Position numbers and translations under genes: made by a program
Origin: Roridomyces roridus
Lineage: Eukaryota > Basidiomycota > Agaricomycetes > Agaricales > Mycenaceae
NCBI GenBank assembly: GCA_029378245.1
Contig: JARKIF010000047.1
Span: 62,001-126,000 of the forward strand
DNA: 64,000 nt
Direction: 5' to 3'
Notes under the pieces: generated by a model
Seen by the model: only the letters and a program-made list of their open reading frames with translations
Told to the model about the DNA's origin: nothing
Databases searched by the model: none
In this document: positions 1-11,380 of the stretch, one piece after another
Numbering within the stretch: the stretch's first letter is position 1
How the letters are laid out: every line of letters starts with the position of its first letter

Positions 1-800
1 CGTATCGGAGTCAGTCGGCGCTTCCGTCCCGTCTCATTCCTTCCTCCTACACAACAACTCACTCACTATTACGCCGATGCCTCATGGGATGTTCACCAGG
101 AAATCTTGCGCATGAGCTCGTCCCTCGTCGAAGCTCACATCGACCTGTTCCCTGCTCCACCGGAGTGGACTACCCTCACAGGCGACGCCATCGAACTACC
201 GCACCTTCGTTGTCTGTATATTTCGACATGGAGGCTCTAGCTTATCTCAAGATGCCTCTCCTGGATCAAATCACTCTCGATTTATTTCTCCGCCAGTCCG
301 ACTTCCTCCCCGCTTTGGAACGTTTCCTGGCCGATTCTTCGACCACTCTCCGAAGACTGGGTCTGAGAGGCATGCCGAATGCTCTCCTCTCAAGCAGGAT
401 CTTCCAAGCATGCCCCGAGCTCACCGAGCTTGCCATGATATTCAAGACGACCGACGTGCACCGGACATATGAGACCTCGAATGCATTGTTTCGACTCTTG
501 ATCCCCACCCCAGGCTCGGCGATTTTATCGCGATTGTCCCGCGTCCACGTTGCATTCGAGGGAATGTTCTCGTTTGATTATGATCTTTTTGCTCAACTGC
601 TGGAATCCCGGTGGAACATGCAGCCCCGCGTTCTTGAGGCGGCAGCACTGTGTTTCCAGGGCGAGCCCAATCATGGCAGCGCGCATCTTGATTTGCGACT
701 CAAAACACTTCGCACGGGCGGTCTGGATTTTATCGTATCAGACGTCGATAATGCGCAAGAATACATGGCCCATTGGTTGTGCCGACCAAGCTGGACATAG
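1..800 (+). pseudogene. F-box/LRR-like protein, 3-prime part, frameshifted
   Basis: This is the C-terminal half of a mushroom F-box-like protein; the N-terminal half lies before the window. From base 1 to about 225 the coding frame is frame 1, giving the family signatures QLTHYYADASWDVHQEILR and VEAHIDL. From base 228 onward it is frame 3, giving MEALAYLKMPLLDQ, LRRLGLRGMP and the family end LCRPSW, stopping at 798-800. The paralogue at 50.2 kb reads tatatttcgcacatcgag where this copy reads tatatttcgacatggag, so one base is missing near 225. Either the copy is a pseudogene or the sequence has a single-base error. It is closest to the F-box gene at 49.2-50.9 kb. F-box proteins of this type are presumed substrate adaptors of SCF ubiquitin ligases; the F-box itself is outside the window. 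Confidence 0.75.
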
Positions 801-3800
801 TCTTGTGAGTAAGTTCCTCTCCTCCTCCTCAGTGCCCATCCCTGTTGAGAACATATTTCTTGTTGTACAGGCTCTCCATTCGTTTCAGTTTGGGTAGGTA
901 CCTTACACTATCTGGTACAACTTGAGCTCGAAGAGGAGAAGCAGCACTAAACTTGGCAGTCGAGAGAGTTTTAAATTATGGGTGGCATGATGCTTGAATA
1001 ATATGAGACGGACGAGCAGCAGATCCTTATATATGCCTGATATACTCGAAAGTTCAAAGTCGATGGAGCAGGGCGTTGTGGCGCGACAGAATCAAGCCGC
1101 ACGTGAGCGCGTCAAGAGTGCGTGGCAGGTTTGGCTGCGGCACTCATTCGGGTCTTCCACGCTTCGATTGGCAGTGCTGGCCCCAGCACTTTCTCGCATT
1201 TGGTCTCAGGAGCCCATAATCCGCTCAACATTGGCGCGCATTCTCTACGGAGACGTCGATTTTTTTCGGCCCCTCAATGGCCGTCGCTCCAGAGTCCACC
1301 GGGCTTGTCAATCGGACAGACCCGAGTGTCTGCTGGGCTGCTGCTGGGTATACTTATTGTCGGGAAGGCTGCCGCATGGTGCGTCTGGGTCCCCAGCACT
1401 TGGGCTTCAGAAACTTAGACTGAAAAACTTCCAGCGAAAGGCACACCGAGGCGGACCACGTCATATGCGCCCTTCTCTCAAACTATCCGTTGTCTGAGCC
1501 AAATTCCTCACCAGGCCCATCTGTATAGCGGTCTTACCCACCGGTGTCGGGCTCCATAAAGCACCTTGCGCTCCTACACGGCCATTCCTCACCGCATTGA
1601 CGCTGGGAAGCGACGAAAGAACCGGATTGCGACATGAGGGAATGAGAGGGATGCATATCGGGTGAGAATAGAGGCTTCAGCCCGACGATGCTGGCCGCGG
1701 GTTGTGGGCAGAGCACGGAGTGGCTTGGCGCCAATGCCACTGAGAATGGCTAACGAGGTGCGGGTTCTACCGTCTTCTCGCCTGAAGGCTCATTGACAAT
1801 TCTCTAGCTCACGTTTTGAAAACTAGTACACCCACCGAGTGCTCATGCTCGCCGTCGCTGCTCTGGATACCAAAGTTCTCATTGCACCAGTTTCCGCAAG
1901 TCATCGGCCTATGAATCCCGCTGGGCGTGGAAGATCATTCGGACGAGCCTGAGGACGAGAGCGATCTGCAACGTCGATGCTGATTCATCCACGGCCGTCC
2001 TCGAGTCCCTGCCAGTTCTTGACGAGGGCATGTCACCGGTCGCGGTGTCTCCCATCCCGATCTAGCGCTTCCCAAGAACGAATGCGACCGGGAGATGGAA
2101 TTGGAATGGAATATGGTCTTCCAATGGATGGTGAGTGCATCCACCAGCCCTTGCCGGTGCCCCGATTCTTATTGTCTCGTCCCCTCCAGTTTCCGTCAAT
2201 CTCGCCAACGTGCAAGACTACCAGATCCTCGCTGTCGGCGAGAGACTCGATGTCCACGCCGCCAATCCCATGCGCCTGCATTCTTCGTGCATCTGCTCCA
2301 CTCCCTTCCGAGAGCCCGCGAGGAGGGCCGATGATTGCGTCGCGCGTCCCGAGTCCAGAGAACGCCAGCGACGACTCTGAGCTTGGCAGCCGGAGGCTCA
2401 GCGTTTAGGACCGGCAAGATTCAGACTTATAGACTTATATACCCCGCATGACTGTGACGCTCTTGCCGGCTATGATACACGCGGAGACCTACGAGCTCCT
2501 CACTGCAGATGCTACCTCTGCTCCGGGCAGCGAGCTACAGGAGGGTTTCGGACAGGGCCTACATATCTACCCGCTGGCTTCTCCGCGTACGCTTATCTCT
2601 CGCCCTCTGATTCTATGCGGTACCTGATTTCCACAGACCGCCAGACAGGCTATGTATCTGATTGAGATCGCGTTGGGGCCCACTCTGGGGGCCTGTCTCG
2701 ACTGCACGCCACCGAGCTCAGCAGAAGCAGCGCTCATGCTGATGCGGCTGTCGAGGGTCCCTCGGCCGCCGGGTGCATTTCTCCGGCCAGAGCGGCGGAT
2801 GAAGCACGTGGGCTTTATTTGGATGCACGCCTGGTCCTCGCAAGCGGCCGGATGGTCGGACGCTGGCTATGGGCGTGGATGGGGATGGGGAGGAGTGCTG
2901 TATGCTTGGTTTTCTGCTCCGAGTGGGAACCAGATGGAGGCGGGCTGAAGAGGGCCTGAGAGTCTGGGATGGCAAGCGAAGTGATGCCCTCCCGTAGCCT
3001 CCCTGCAGACAGACCGTTGTACGGACACGTAATCCGAATTTGGATATGTGCTTGCACGTATGTGTTATCAGCCCGATCACTACATCAAAGCTGTCTGCAG
3101 CGCGCACCATCGTCTGACGGTGTCATGACACCGGAGGTTCAATGCAGGCGATATCACTTCTGCACCAGGTGCAGAAGTGCACAGAGGCTAAACTCTCCAA
3201 CCGGTTCCTCCGGTACTTCGTCCTCTTCAAGTTCTCCATGGGGCGGCGTGTCTTCGCAGTCGGAAAATGCCGCATTCCGATACTATGTAACTTGCTCGAA
3301 CCATGCCTTCGCCGCTGAATCTCTTGCCTGACTATCTGAGACTTGGCCAGGTAAATCCTCCTCTTCCTGCCCGATAACGCTCCTCGCATCCTTTGACCAG
3401 TATTATGCGTTGCACGAGATTCTTTCGCTCGTAGGCAGACTCTTCGCAAATAATCTGTTCGCAAGTGGGAGAATTTCTGCAAGTATTGTACATGTCACCA
3501 GTACCACGGTCCGACTTCCAACCTTGCTGAGTCTTATTTCGGAGAGATGACTCCCGCGAGCCCAGGTGATTCTCAAGGAATGCCGTGCCGGAGGGGATAC
3601 TTATCCGTCTCAGAGTACTGGGTCCAATGGTCGTAGCCAATCCACTCTTTCCTTTCACAAGGTTGCATCTCAAACTCAATGTCAGTACGGCACTGTCACT
3701 ATTCTTAACTGCATCGCGGGTACGGCGGAGCGACTGAAGCCATTCAAATACGCAGCGATTCTCTGCCCGGAAACTTGGACCAAATCGGCAGTTTCATCGC

Positions 3801-3802
3801 CC
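801..3802. other. 3-kb stretch without a clear gene
   Basis: No reading frame here carries a domain I recognise, and no consistent exon chain could be built. Short open frames exist between 1.0 and 1.5 kb and between 1.9 and 2.9 kb, but they overlap on both strands and look like decayed coding sequence. The last 90 bases or so, from about 3715, resemble the sequence upstream of the other two P450 genes and are therefore the promoter side of the P450 at 3803. Confidence 0.5.
2640..2948 (+). pseudogene. Decayed gene fragment with an AAGWSDAG motif
   Basis: A short open frame contains PPSSAEAA and AAGWSDAGYGRG. A fragment on the other strand at about 24.68-24.83 kb has the same two signatures (PSSSAEAP, AAGWSDAGF), and the DNA is nearly identical over the block ending tggtcggacgctggct. 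The two are therefore related remnants in opposite orientation. No function is recognised, and the frame has no family-wide support. Confidence 0.3.
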
Positions 3803-6024
3803 ATGTTACTCGACCCCCTCAACTCAATCCTTCTTGCCACAGCTCTCTTTGCTGTGTTCTTACTCCGCCGACGTTCGAAGTTACCCCTCCCTCCCGGCCC
3901 ACCCAAGCTTCCTCTCCTCGGCAATCTCTTCAATCATCCCTCAGTGTCTGTCTGGAAGGTGTACATGGAATGGAGTAAACTCTATGGTGAGTCCAGCATT
4001 CAAAGTACTTAGTCCATAGATGACTAGAACTTTCTTCTGCAGACTCCGATATTATTCATGTGGACATTGCAGGTACATCCGTGGTGATTCTATCCTCCAT
4101 GGAAGCTGCGGTCAATCTACTCGACAAGAGATCCGCCATATATTCTGACAGGTCAGGGATTCCACAGATCACCTTTCCTTGCACTATTCAATCCACTGAA
4201 TCACAGAGCACGCCTGCCGATGGTGAGCGAGCTGATGGGATGGGACTTCAGTTTCGGTGTGCCGGTTCTCCCTTGGTTCCCGGAATATTATTGAACTTTG
4301 CACCAGTGATAATGAAATATGGTACTGTGCATACGGTTGAATTTCAAAGCTTTGTTGACACCCTGGTACCCATAGGCGACCTCTGGCAAGTACCCAGTTT
4401 TTTTTTGTACTTGCAATAGCAGGCTAACGTATGCTGCCTCAGGCGAACTCGTCGGCGCCTATTCCACGGTGTGTTTCACGCCGAAGCGTCAAAAAAGTTT
4501 CGCCCCAAACAACTCTCAACAACACACCAACTTCTTCGACGCTTGCTTCATGATCCTGCGGGGATCATGACTCACCTAAGACAGTGCGTGTACCGTCTCC
4601 TTTGCTGCCAACACATTTTTTCAACTTTAGAAGCATGACTGGAGGTGTCATCCTGGGTGCGGCGTATGGAATCGATGTGGTTGTGAAAGACGACCCATAC
4701 GTGCGCCTGGTTGAAGATGCAATCGCTTCTGCTACAGAGGCTTTGGTTCCAGGAAAGTTTCTCGTTGTAAGTCTAAATATTCAACACAATCATGCTCTTT
4801 TCATTTTGGTATCAGGATTCACTGCCATTATTGAAATATATACCCTCCTGGTTTCCGGGAGCTGGATTTCAACGAGTCGCAAGAGAGGGTAAAATACTGT
4901 CTCAGAACATGTCGGAGAAACCATTCGCCGAGGCGAAGCGCAAAATTGTGAGAGCAGCTATCTCTTCTAGTTTGCTTCTAATGGAAATAGGCATCCGGGG
5001 ACGCCCCGTATTCATTCACTGCTGCAACCCTTCAGAATCTGGATGAGTTTCCGGACAAAGAGCAGGCGATCAAAGATACAGCTGCAGTCATGTATGGTGC
5101 GGGGACGGACACGATTGTTTCGGCACTGAGCACATTTATCTTGGCGATGCTCTACAACCCCGAGGCGCAGAGGAAAGCACAAGCGGAAATCAATTCGGTC
5201 ATCAAGCAGGGACATTTACCGGACTTCGACGACGAACCGTACTTACCGTATGTTTCCGCCCTCGTGAGAGAGGTTCTCCGTTGGCAGCCAGTATTACCAC
5301 TTGGTAAGTGCCTGTTCCCATTATGTGAATTCTGTCTAACAGGTCTTTAGGTGTTGCACACTTCATTGATGTGGAAGACGAATACAAAGGGTATAGGATC
5401 CCAAAAGGTTCGACAGTAATTGCCAATACTTGGTGAGTGCCAGCATAGTTGTTGACATTGGAGTCCAGTCCTCATCCCCCGGGTTCCTCAGGGCTATATT
5501 TCATGATGAAGTCAGTAACGGTTGCATACCGTCACTGAGTGTGTTTCGAGGAACTGACTAGGCGCGCTAGGACCGTTATCCCGATCCATACGCTTTCAAG
5601 CCCGAACGCTTCCTGCTGAATGGCAAATTAAATCCTGCCATCCAAGGGCCTGAGGCAGCGACATTTGGTTTTGGGAGAAGGTATATTCGATCTACAAGAC
5701 ATCCTCTCTCTATGAGCTACTGTTGAGCAGAATCTGTCACGGACGTCACATGGCGGCCGCCTCCGTCTGGATCACCATAACATCCATCCTCGCCACATTC
5801 GATATCACAAAGGCGGTGGGAAAGGATGGGGAGCTGGTTGAGCCGAGCTACGAATATTTGGACAGGATTATTGCGTGCGTGTCTGCCAATTGTTGAATGA
5901 TCGAGGGTACTGACAAGGAGAAATGGACAGAATGCCAGAGCCTTTCGAATGCTCCATCAAACCCCGGTCGAAGGATACGGAGGCTTTGATTCAGTCCACC
6001 GCAGATCAGGATGGTACTTTTTAA
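3803..6024 (+). CDS. Cytochrome P450, copy 1 (14 exons)
   Basis: A microsomal (class II) P450 monooxygenase of 512 residues, similar to the basidiomycete CYP64-like (O-methylsterigmatocystin oxidoreductase-like) group; the substrate is unknown. Exons: 3803-3986, 4043-4151, 4207-4256, 4307-4321, 4376-4385, 4443-4583, 4631-4766, 4816-4947, 4991-5303, 5351-5432, 5492-5510, 5571-5680, 5731-5874, 5931-6024. They total 1,539 nt, a multiple of three. In order one sees an N-terminal membrane anchor (SILLATALFAVFLL), a proline hinge (LPLPPGPPKLPLLGN), the helix C WRTRRRLFH motif, the oxygen-binding AGTDT, the K-helix EVLR, PERF, and the haem ligand loop FGFGRRICHG. Exons of 15, 10 and 19 nt are unusual. 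The intron after 4385 starts with GC (gcaagt), the only choice that keeps the frame. The gene is convergent with the F-box gene at 6619-8175. Confidence 0.9.
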
Positions 6025-6618
6025 CTGTAGGAATTTGTTTGCTGACTGGAACTGAGAGGAGATGTAACGTGTAATGCCGATTTTCTCTAGTATTTCGTTC
6101 TAAACATATAAATCCCGGTGCACATGAGTTCAAGAGGTTTGCGACGATTGTGAGGTAGGATTGGTGTGTTCTTCCGTGAAAGTTGTAATGAAAATGGCCA
6201 GCTCCTTGACGGAGTCATATGTCTGCCTACCTCAACGTGGATTGGATTCTGGAAGGCATCGAGAGATAGAGGCAAGCTGGAGTCATCCGAGAACACCACC
6301 AAGTCGAAACTCGAGTCATGTACGCCCAACAACCTGCGGGTCGTCTGCGAAGTATATCAACAATGGTACCATAAGTTATCAGACCCGCATCGTAAGATTT
6401 ACAAGGCTCTACCTAAGGAAGCAATTCTTGGGTGCCTCAACGAACAAATTTCACATATAACGACTGCGGTTGTGTGGTACGAATTTTAGTCACTAGGCGA
6501 AGGCAGGTGGGCAACTCACGGAATTCATGCAGCCCGATTTGGAGGGCAACGTGTAAATGCGCTGTCAAACCACGATTAGTGGGAACGAACTGCACAAGAA
6601 TTCTGTCACATACGAGCA
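6025..6618. repeat. Duplicated spacer between convergent P450 and F-box genes
   Basis: This spacer is homologous, in inverted orientation, to 15849-16311 and 21022-21566, which also separate a P450 stop from an F-box stop. Shared strings include the ctagt(a)tttcgtt block after the P450 stop and a block around gtgtgttcttcc. Small open frames inside it differ between copies and are not convincing genes. It holds the 3-prime untranslated regions of both genes. Confidence 0.6.
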
Positions 6619-8175
6619 CTAACACCACGTCGCCTGACACAACCAAGAACCCAGACGATCTAATACGTGCCCATCATAGTCCATCGAAAAATCCAATCCA
6701 CTTCTGCGGAGCGCGTCGAATTTGTGGCGTACGTCAGGGCTCGGCTTATGAGGATCCCAGGACGACATTCGCAAAGTCGCGACCCGAAGCGCTAGATGAT
6801 GATCGTCCGTCCAGTGGGATCCCAACATTCCAGCGTACACCTCATAATCCAACAGCAGTTCGTCTTCAAACACCAGGTGAAGGTGGGTAAGCAGTGGCAA
6901 TGTATCAAAAGAAAAAGACAAGTCCAGGAGAGAAATCAGGGAATCGGGAATTAGGGCGTGCTCCTCTGTCTCGCTGTCAACTTCGTTCGAGTCCTCGTCG
7001 TCGAAATGGTAATCGTCGCCGCCGTAGATGAGGATAGCCAACTCCGTCACTGATGGGTATGCATCCATAATTTCCTGAGCCACATCCGCCTGAGGCAGAC
7101 CGCGCAGGCCAAGTCTTCGGACGGTGCCAGAGGTTGCTGCCATGAACTCGTCGACACCGAGACTGAGCTCATCTTCGATTGAGGAGAGGTCAAAGGTGAC
7201 CTGCTCCAGAACCGGCACATGCAGGAACTGGACGATTTTTGTCCATGACACATAGAGGCATCGAAGGTGCAGTAATTCGATCTTAGGGTCCATGTCCGAC
7301 CATTGCGGCCCGTCTTCGACGCTGATGTGAGCCTCGACAAGAGCAGGGCTCACGCTCAGAATTTGCTGGTGTGTTTCCCAGGGTGCGTCGACATGATACC
7401 GTGTGAGCTGCTGTAGTGAAGGGGAGAAGGAAATGATCCCTGGGTAGCAGATCCGGAGTTCCACCAGAGAAGTTGCCGTCTCAAAGTAGTCGATTGATTC
7501 TTCCGGGTCCTCAGTATATAGGTCCTCGTTCCATTCCAGCGACAGCCTGCGTAACAACGGGACTTGATCGCGAAGAGTGGGAAGGAGAACATCAAAATTT
7601 TCCCTCATTTCGATACTGAATTCCTCCCATCGGGTAGAATGGCTGATGAGGTACTCGAGGATGCGAGTCTCTGAGATTGGTTGCAGCCCGAATTCTGTTC
7701 GGCCGTGGATGTGGACCCTGAGAGTTTTCGCGCGCTGAACCTGCATCTCGGCTACTGCGAGAGGGTATCGCTGATCCATATAGATCAGGGACCACAACGA
7801 CGGTAATGAGATGGCGATTTCCCTCCAACGGCTGCACACATGAATCAAGACCCAAGGGCTTTGGTTCATCCCAAACCCGTTCCACCTGACCAAATCTCGG
7901 ATGGAAGGAACCGTGTGCATGAAAATTTCGCCGAGGGTCTCCGTTGGCAGCCGTCGCAGAGGGGAGAGAATGGCCTTGTAGGGCTGACGACTGCGAATCA
8001 GAGCAGCGCGAGCCTCTTGCAGCTGAGCCACACGGCCCTGCAAGCCCGAAATCTCGAGGTCCAGCGCACATATACGCTGGTCTATATCGGACATGGCAGA
8101 TTGGATGGCGGGCGCATCAAATGATTCTGGGGGCTCGTTGGAGTGCAAGAGGGAATGGAGCCGTGTGTCTTGCAT
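6619..8175 (-). CDS. F-box-like protein A
   Basis: A single-exon protein of 518 residues. The start at 8175 (MQDTRLHSLL) is chosen because the paralogue at 14292 starts at the same place with the same length; the open frame continues upstream without support. Residues 30-66 or so form a coiled coil (DIDQRICALDLEISGLQ). An F-box-like motif follows at about 69-85 (SPLRRLPTETLGEIF), then SPWVLIHVCSRW, and a C-terminal leucine-rich-repeat-like region with QQLTRYHVDAPWETHQQIL and VRRLGLRGLP. Family role: F-box proteins link substrates to Skp1-Cullin ubiquitin ligases. This is inferred from the motif only. The gene is nearly identical to F-box B and is convergent with P450 copy 1. Confidence 0.85.
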   Translation of the reverse strand: MQDTRLHSLLHSNEPPESFDAPAIQSAMSDIDQRICALDLEISGLQGRVAQLQEARAALIRSRQPYKAILSPLRRLPTETLGEIFMHTVPSIRDLVRWNGFGMNQSPWVLIHVCSRWREIAISLPSLWSLIYMDQRYPLAVAEMQVQRAKTLRVHIHGRTEFGLQPISETRILEYLISHSTRWEEFSIEMRENFDVLLPTLRDQVPLLRRLSLEWNEDLYTEDPEESIDYFETATSLVELRICYPGIISFSPSLQQLTRYHVDAPWETHQQILSVSPALVEAHISVEDGPQWSDMDPKIELLHLRCLYVSWTKIVQFLHVPVLEQVTFDLSSIEDELSLGVDEFMAATSGTVRRLGLRGLPQADVAQEIMDAYPSVTELAILIYGGDDYHFDDEDSNEVDSETEEHALIPDSLISLLDLSFSFDTLPLLTHLHLVFEDELLLDYEVYAGMLGSHWTDDHHLALRVATLRMSSWDPHKPSPDVRHKFDALRRSGLDFSMDYDGHVLDRLGSWLCQATWC

Positions 8176-9281
8176 TTTGGGGTGGCAGAGACGGAGTGGC
8201 ACCCTGTTCAAAGATCGGCGGCGGAGGCAAGAAGTGCTGTTTACGTGCGTCGTGATGTTTACGTGATGTGTACGTATGCCTTTCTCTGCGAACCATCGTA
8301 CTGCCTGCAACCGCCCTGAACTCGATTGGCAGTGCCTCCACATCCTGGGGCTCTGGCGTACCGCGAAACAGTAACAAGAGTCAATTTCACAACATCCCTG
8401 GAGCGCCAGCGGCGACTCGACAAGTCCCGGTATCTGCGATTGGAGGCGATTGGTCCTACGAACCGCACACCCACTGTGCTACCCCTTTCCCTTTAAAGAA
8501 CAAAAGCAACCATCGTTAATCCCGGGGACCAAATCGGCCAGTTTTTGTGTCCCATCGGCTGATATTACGAGTAGACGCCGTCTCGCAGGCGCGCTCTGTG
8601 ATTCTTCGCGCAGCCACAAGTTCTTGCGACATCCGAGAGTCCTGCCCCGAATTTCATGCGGAGACTCATTCGAGCCTCGGATACTCCCGCAACTTGAAAA
8701 ATCTGGAACCCGGCTCAGGCTCTGGTCCAGTACTCTGGCGAATCTTCTTGGTGGGCGCTCAGCTGTCACTGGTTGCTGTATCCATTCTGATATTCCTTTA
8801 ATACAAGGTAGGCAGGCCGCCGTTTCGATTGCCTCAAGCTCAAATCTATGTACACCGACCACATTAGTATATTATTATCCTTGTTCATGACCGGCTGCGT
8901 AACGGGTTCAAAGGTTGCCGTGGTTCCTTGACTCCTTGTTTTTTCTGTGAGTTTCCATACCTGGCCTTTCTTTTGTGCTATTATAAGTGTCGCTGCTATT
9001 ATAAGTGTCGCTGTTGAACGTGTTTGCAGATCCCTTGATCTGCTCGGGAGATTTACAATTGGATGCACAGCAGTTCAAGACCCCAGATCAAAGCGCAGTG
9101 CATTTTGACGCGCAGAGAAGCCCTGCTAGAGAAGAAACACACTTATTGGTGCCTTTGCGCCACACTATCACGTACCTGGATGAAGTCGGACCCGTCCACA
9201 GCTTCTCGAGGTTTCCACGGTATATAAACACATCTCTCTCAACTTTGATCCCCATCAGCCCTCTCTTACTCTTATTCTACC
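8176..9281. other. 1.1-kb intergenic region
   Basis: No gene is seen. The first 85 bases or so next to the F-box A start share patches (acgtaaacag, gcctccgc) with the upstream region of F-box B, so the module duplication extends a little past the F-box start. The rest should contain the divergent promoters of F-box A and of the membrane protein at 9282. A direct duplication of ctattataagtgtcgct occurs at about 8980-9013. Confidence 0.5.
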
Positions 9282-11365
9282 ATGACTACGAACGAGAACG
9301 CCCACGACACAGAACAACTTCAAGTTGCACTCTACGCAACCACGCCAGATACTCGGAGACGCTACGACAAGCCAACTCTCACGCAGTGAGTCATTCATCA
9401 TGTCCATATATTCTGTCTTCTGAGCAGCCGCTGACATTCAACCCAGGCTGGAGTACATCGACAAAGTGATCCCCGCAGGGTTGAGGTGTTTGCCTGCATG
9501 TACTTCCTCGACCTCGAGGTGCGTATCTCTTGGATGTGGCGTTGGCACCGCTCACCAGTGTTCATGACCCACTTACTTAGCTCCACCAAAGCTTGGTCGC
9601 GCCACACCCACCCAGAAGGCCGGCCGTACTTTGTCCTCGTGTCGATCAAGTTCCCGTCGTTGAAGATCTTGACGGAAGATTGGATCCCGAGTGCCAGTGC
9701 TAGTGCCACCCATACGCGTGTCGTCCAGAAAATCGAACTTGGACTCGGATTATTACGCACTGGCGGTATGGATATGCAGAACGTGAACCTCGAGGCGTTC
9801 ATCGAGGTGCAAGACGGTGGCGGAGGTGAACCTTACGCGTTTTATTATCTCATCAACCACGCGTCGCGCACGATTTTCTGGTTGCAAGAGGTTGGATTTG
9901 AGGGAATTGGGCTCAGGGATTCGACGTCGGATGAGTTGCGTGGTACGAGTCTTCTACTCTCTTCTCTTCCCAAATTCCCCGAGTACACTCATGCTATTCA
10001 CGACAGACATGCAACTCGAAGAGCTGTACTGGAAGCACGTCGAGCACTTCCCGATGCATCTTGGCCCTGATGGGTTAGGTAAAGACCGTTTTGACGCCCT
10101 GGCTTGTGTGTTGGCGCACGGGAAGATTGGTGAGTTTCCTCGGAACCGGTACCGGCGGCTATGACTCGATTAATCTCTTTCATAGATCAACTGACCTCCC
10201 GCGACTCGACCTTTGCTTTCACGGCCGAAAAGTGTGCCGAATTCCTCGATGTTCTCAATACATCGCAAGGTAGGTTCCACCGCGCATCTCACGTTCACGC
10301 CATTCATATTATACCACTGGCAGACCGGACTGCAGATGGACATGTTATCTGGATCTACGGTGCGTGCATGACTCCGTTCGTCAGACTACATCCAAGTTGA
10401 ATGGAGATTCACTAGCCCGTCTGTGGCACGAACTCCGTGAGTACTCCCCTTCCCCTTCCCATGCATGGTTCACAGTCAACGCAACACACTCCCCAGTCGA
10501 CGCTCGTTTCTACACATTCTACAACGACAAGAACGCCCGAATCACACGATCCCAAGCAGTCGTGGCCGCAGACGGCGGCCATCCCAGCGCCGCATCCAGT
10601 GCTCGAATCTTCTCAGGGCTGGCTTCCCTGTTGTCGTTCAACGTCTCTCGCAAGTATACGTGCAAGCTGAACGATATCTTCGTCGATCAGGTGGTTTATG
10701 AGGGAGTTTGGGATGCATTCACAGCGCGGTGTATCAAAGATTGGAGTGTTACTTTGCATGGAGTGCGTTATCCTTCTTTGAATCGTTCCAATAGTCTGAC
10801 AGCATCCAGACAACCATGTGTCTATTGTGCGTGTCTTGCCTCCGAGGCTGTGCACTACCTGAGCTTCTCTATGTAGGGGCCACGGCTTCCTCTTCCTACT
10901 CCCAACACACAACCCGGCAGTCGCAACGATCTCTGCGGGATTGTTGGTATCTAGCTTCCTGACAGCCAAGATTCTCCTCCACCGCTATGATTCTCTCAAA
11001 GATCTGAACGCAGTGCAAGCTGTAAGCCTTCATTCAATTATTCTTTCGACTTGAAGTCTTGAACAGATCAAATATTACAGTACGAGTATCTCAACAACAC
11101 CTGTTCCCCGGCATACAAGTTCCAGCTCGTGGCGCTCACCCTCGCCCTTCCTGAAGCTCTACAGATTTGGGGTCTGTTGGCTTTCCTTGCGAACCTCGGG
11201 ATCATTTTTAGCGGGTACTTTGGAATGGTGGTTACCCTGGCTGTGGGTGCGGTGGTGGGATTGCTCGGGCTGGGGTTTCTCTGCGCGACTTCAACCACTG
11301 CGTTCCGTTATCCATTGGCAGGGTTCTTCCAGCGCGGTAGTGTGGTGCTCCCGGAGAGCGTATAA
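9282..11365 (+). CDS. WW-like multipass membrane protein
   Basis: A multi-exon gene (about ten exons with introns of roughly 50 nt) encoding a protein of the mushroom family that has a WW-like segment and C-terminal membrane helices; its function is unknown. The frame can be followed through MTTNENAHDTEQLQ, PAGLSSTKAWSRHTHPEGRPYFV (two joined exons, the WW-like motif), ILTEDW, YAFYYLINHASRTIFWLQE, LEELYWKHVEHFP, the RLWHEL block and LNDIFVDQVVYEGVW. It ends in hydrophobic stretches (FLFLLPTHNPAVATISAGLL, LWGLLAFLANLGIIFSG-like, LGLGFLCATS), consistent with two to four transmembrane helices. The stop is at 11363-11365. It runs tail to tail with the DUF1349 gene, only 15 bases away. The exon between 10487 and 10740 is the least certain in phase. 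Confidence 0.75.
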
Positions 11366-11380
11366 TTGTACATCTTGTCC

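Noticed and set aside
6161..6489. Overlapping small open frames between P450 copy 1 and F-box A
   Set aside because: The homologous spacers in units B and C do not preserve them, so they are non-coding.
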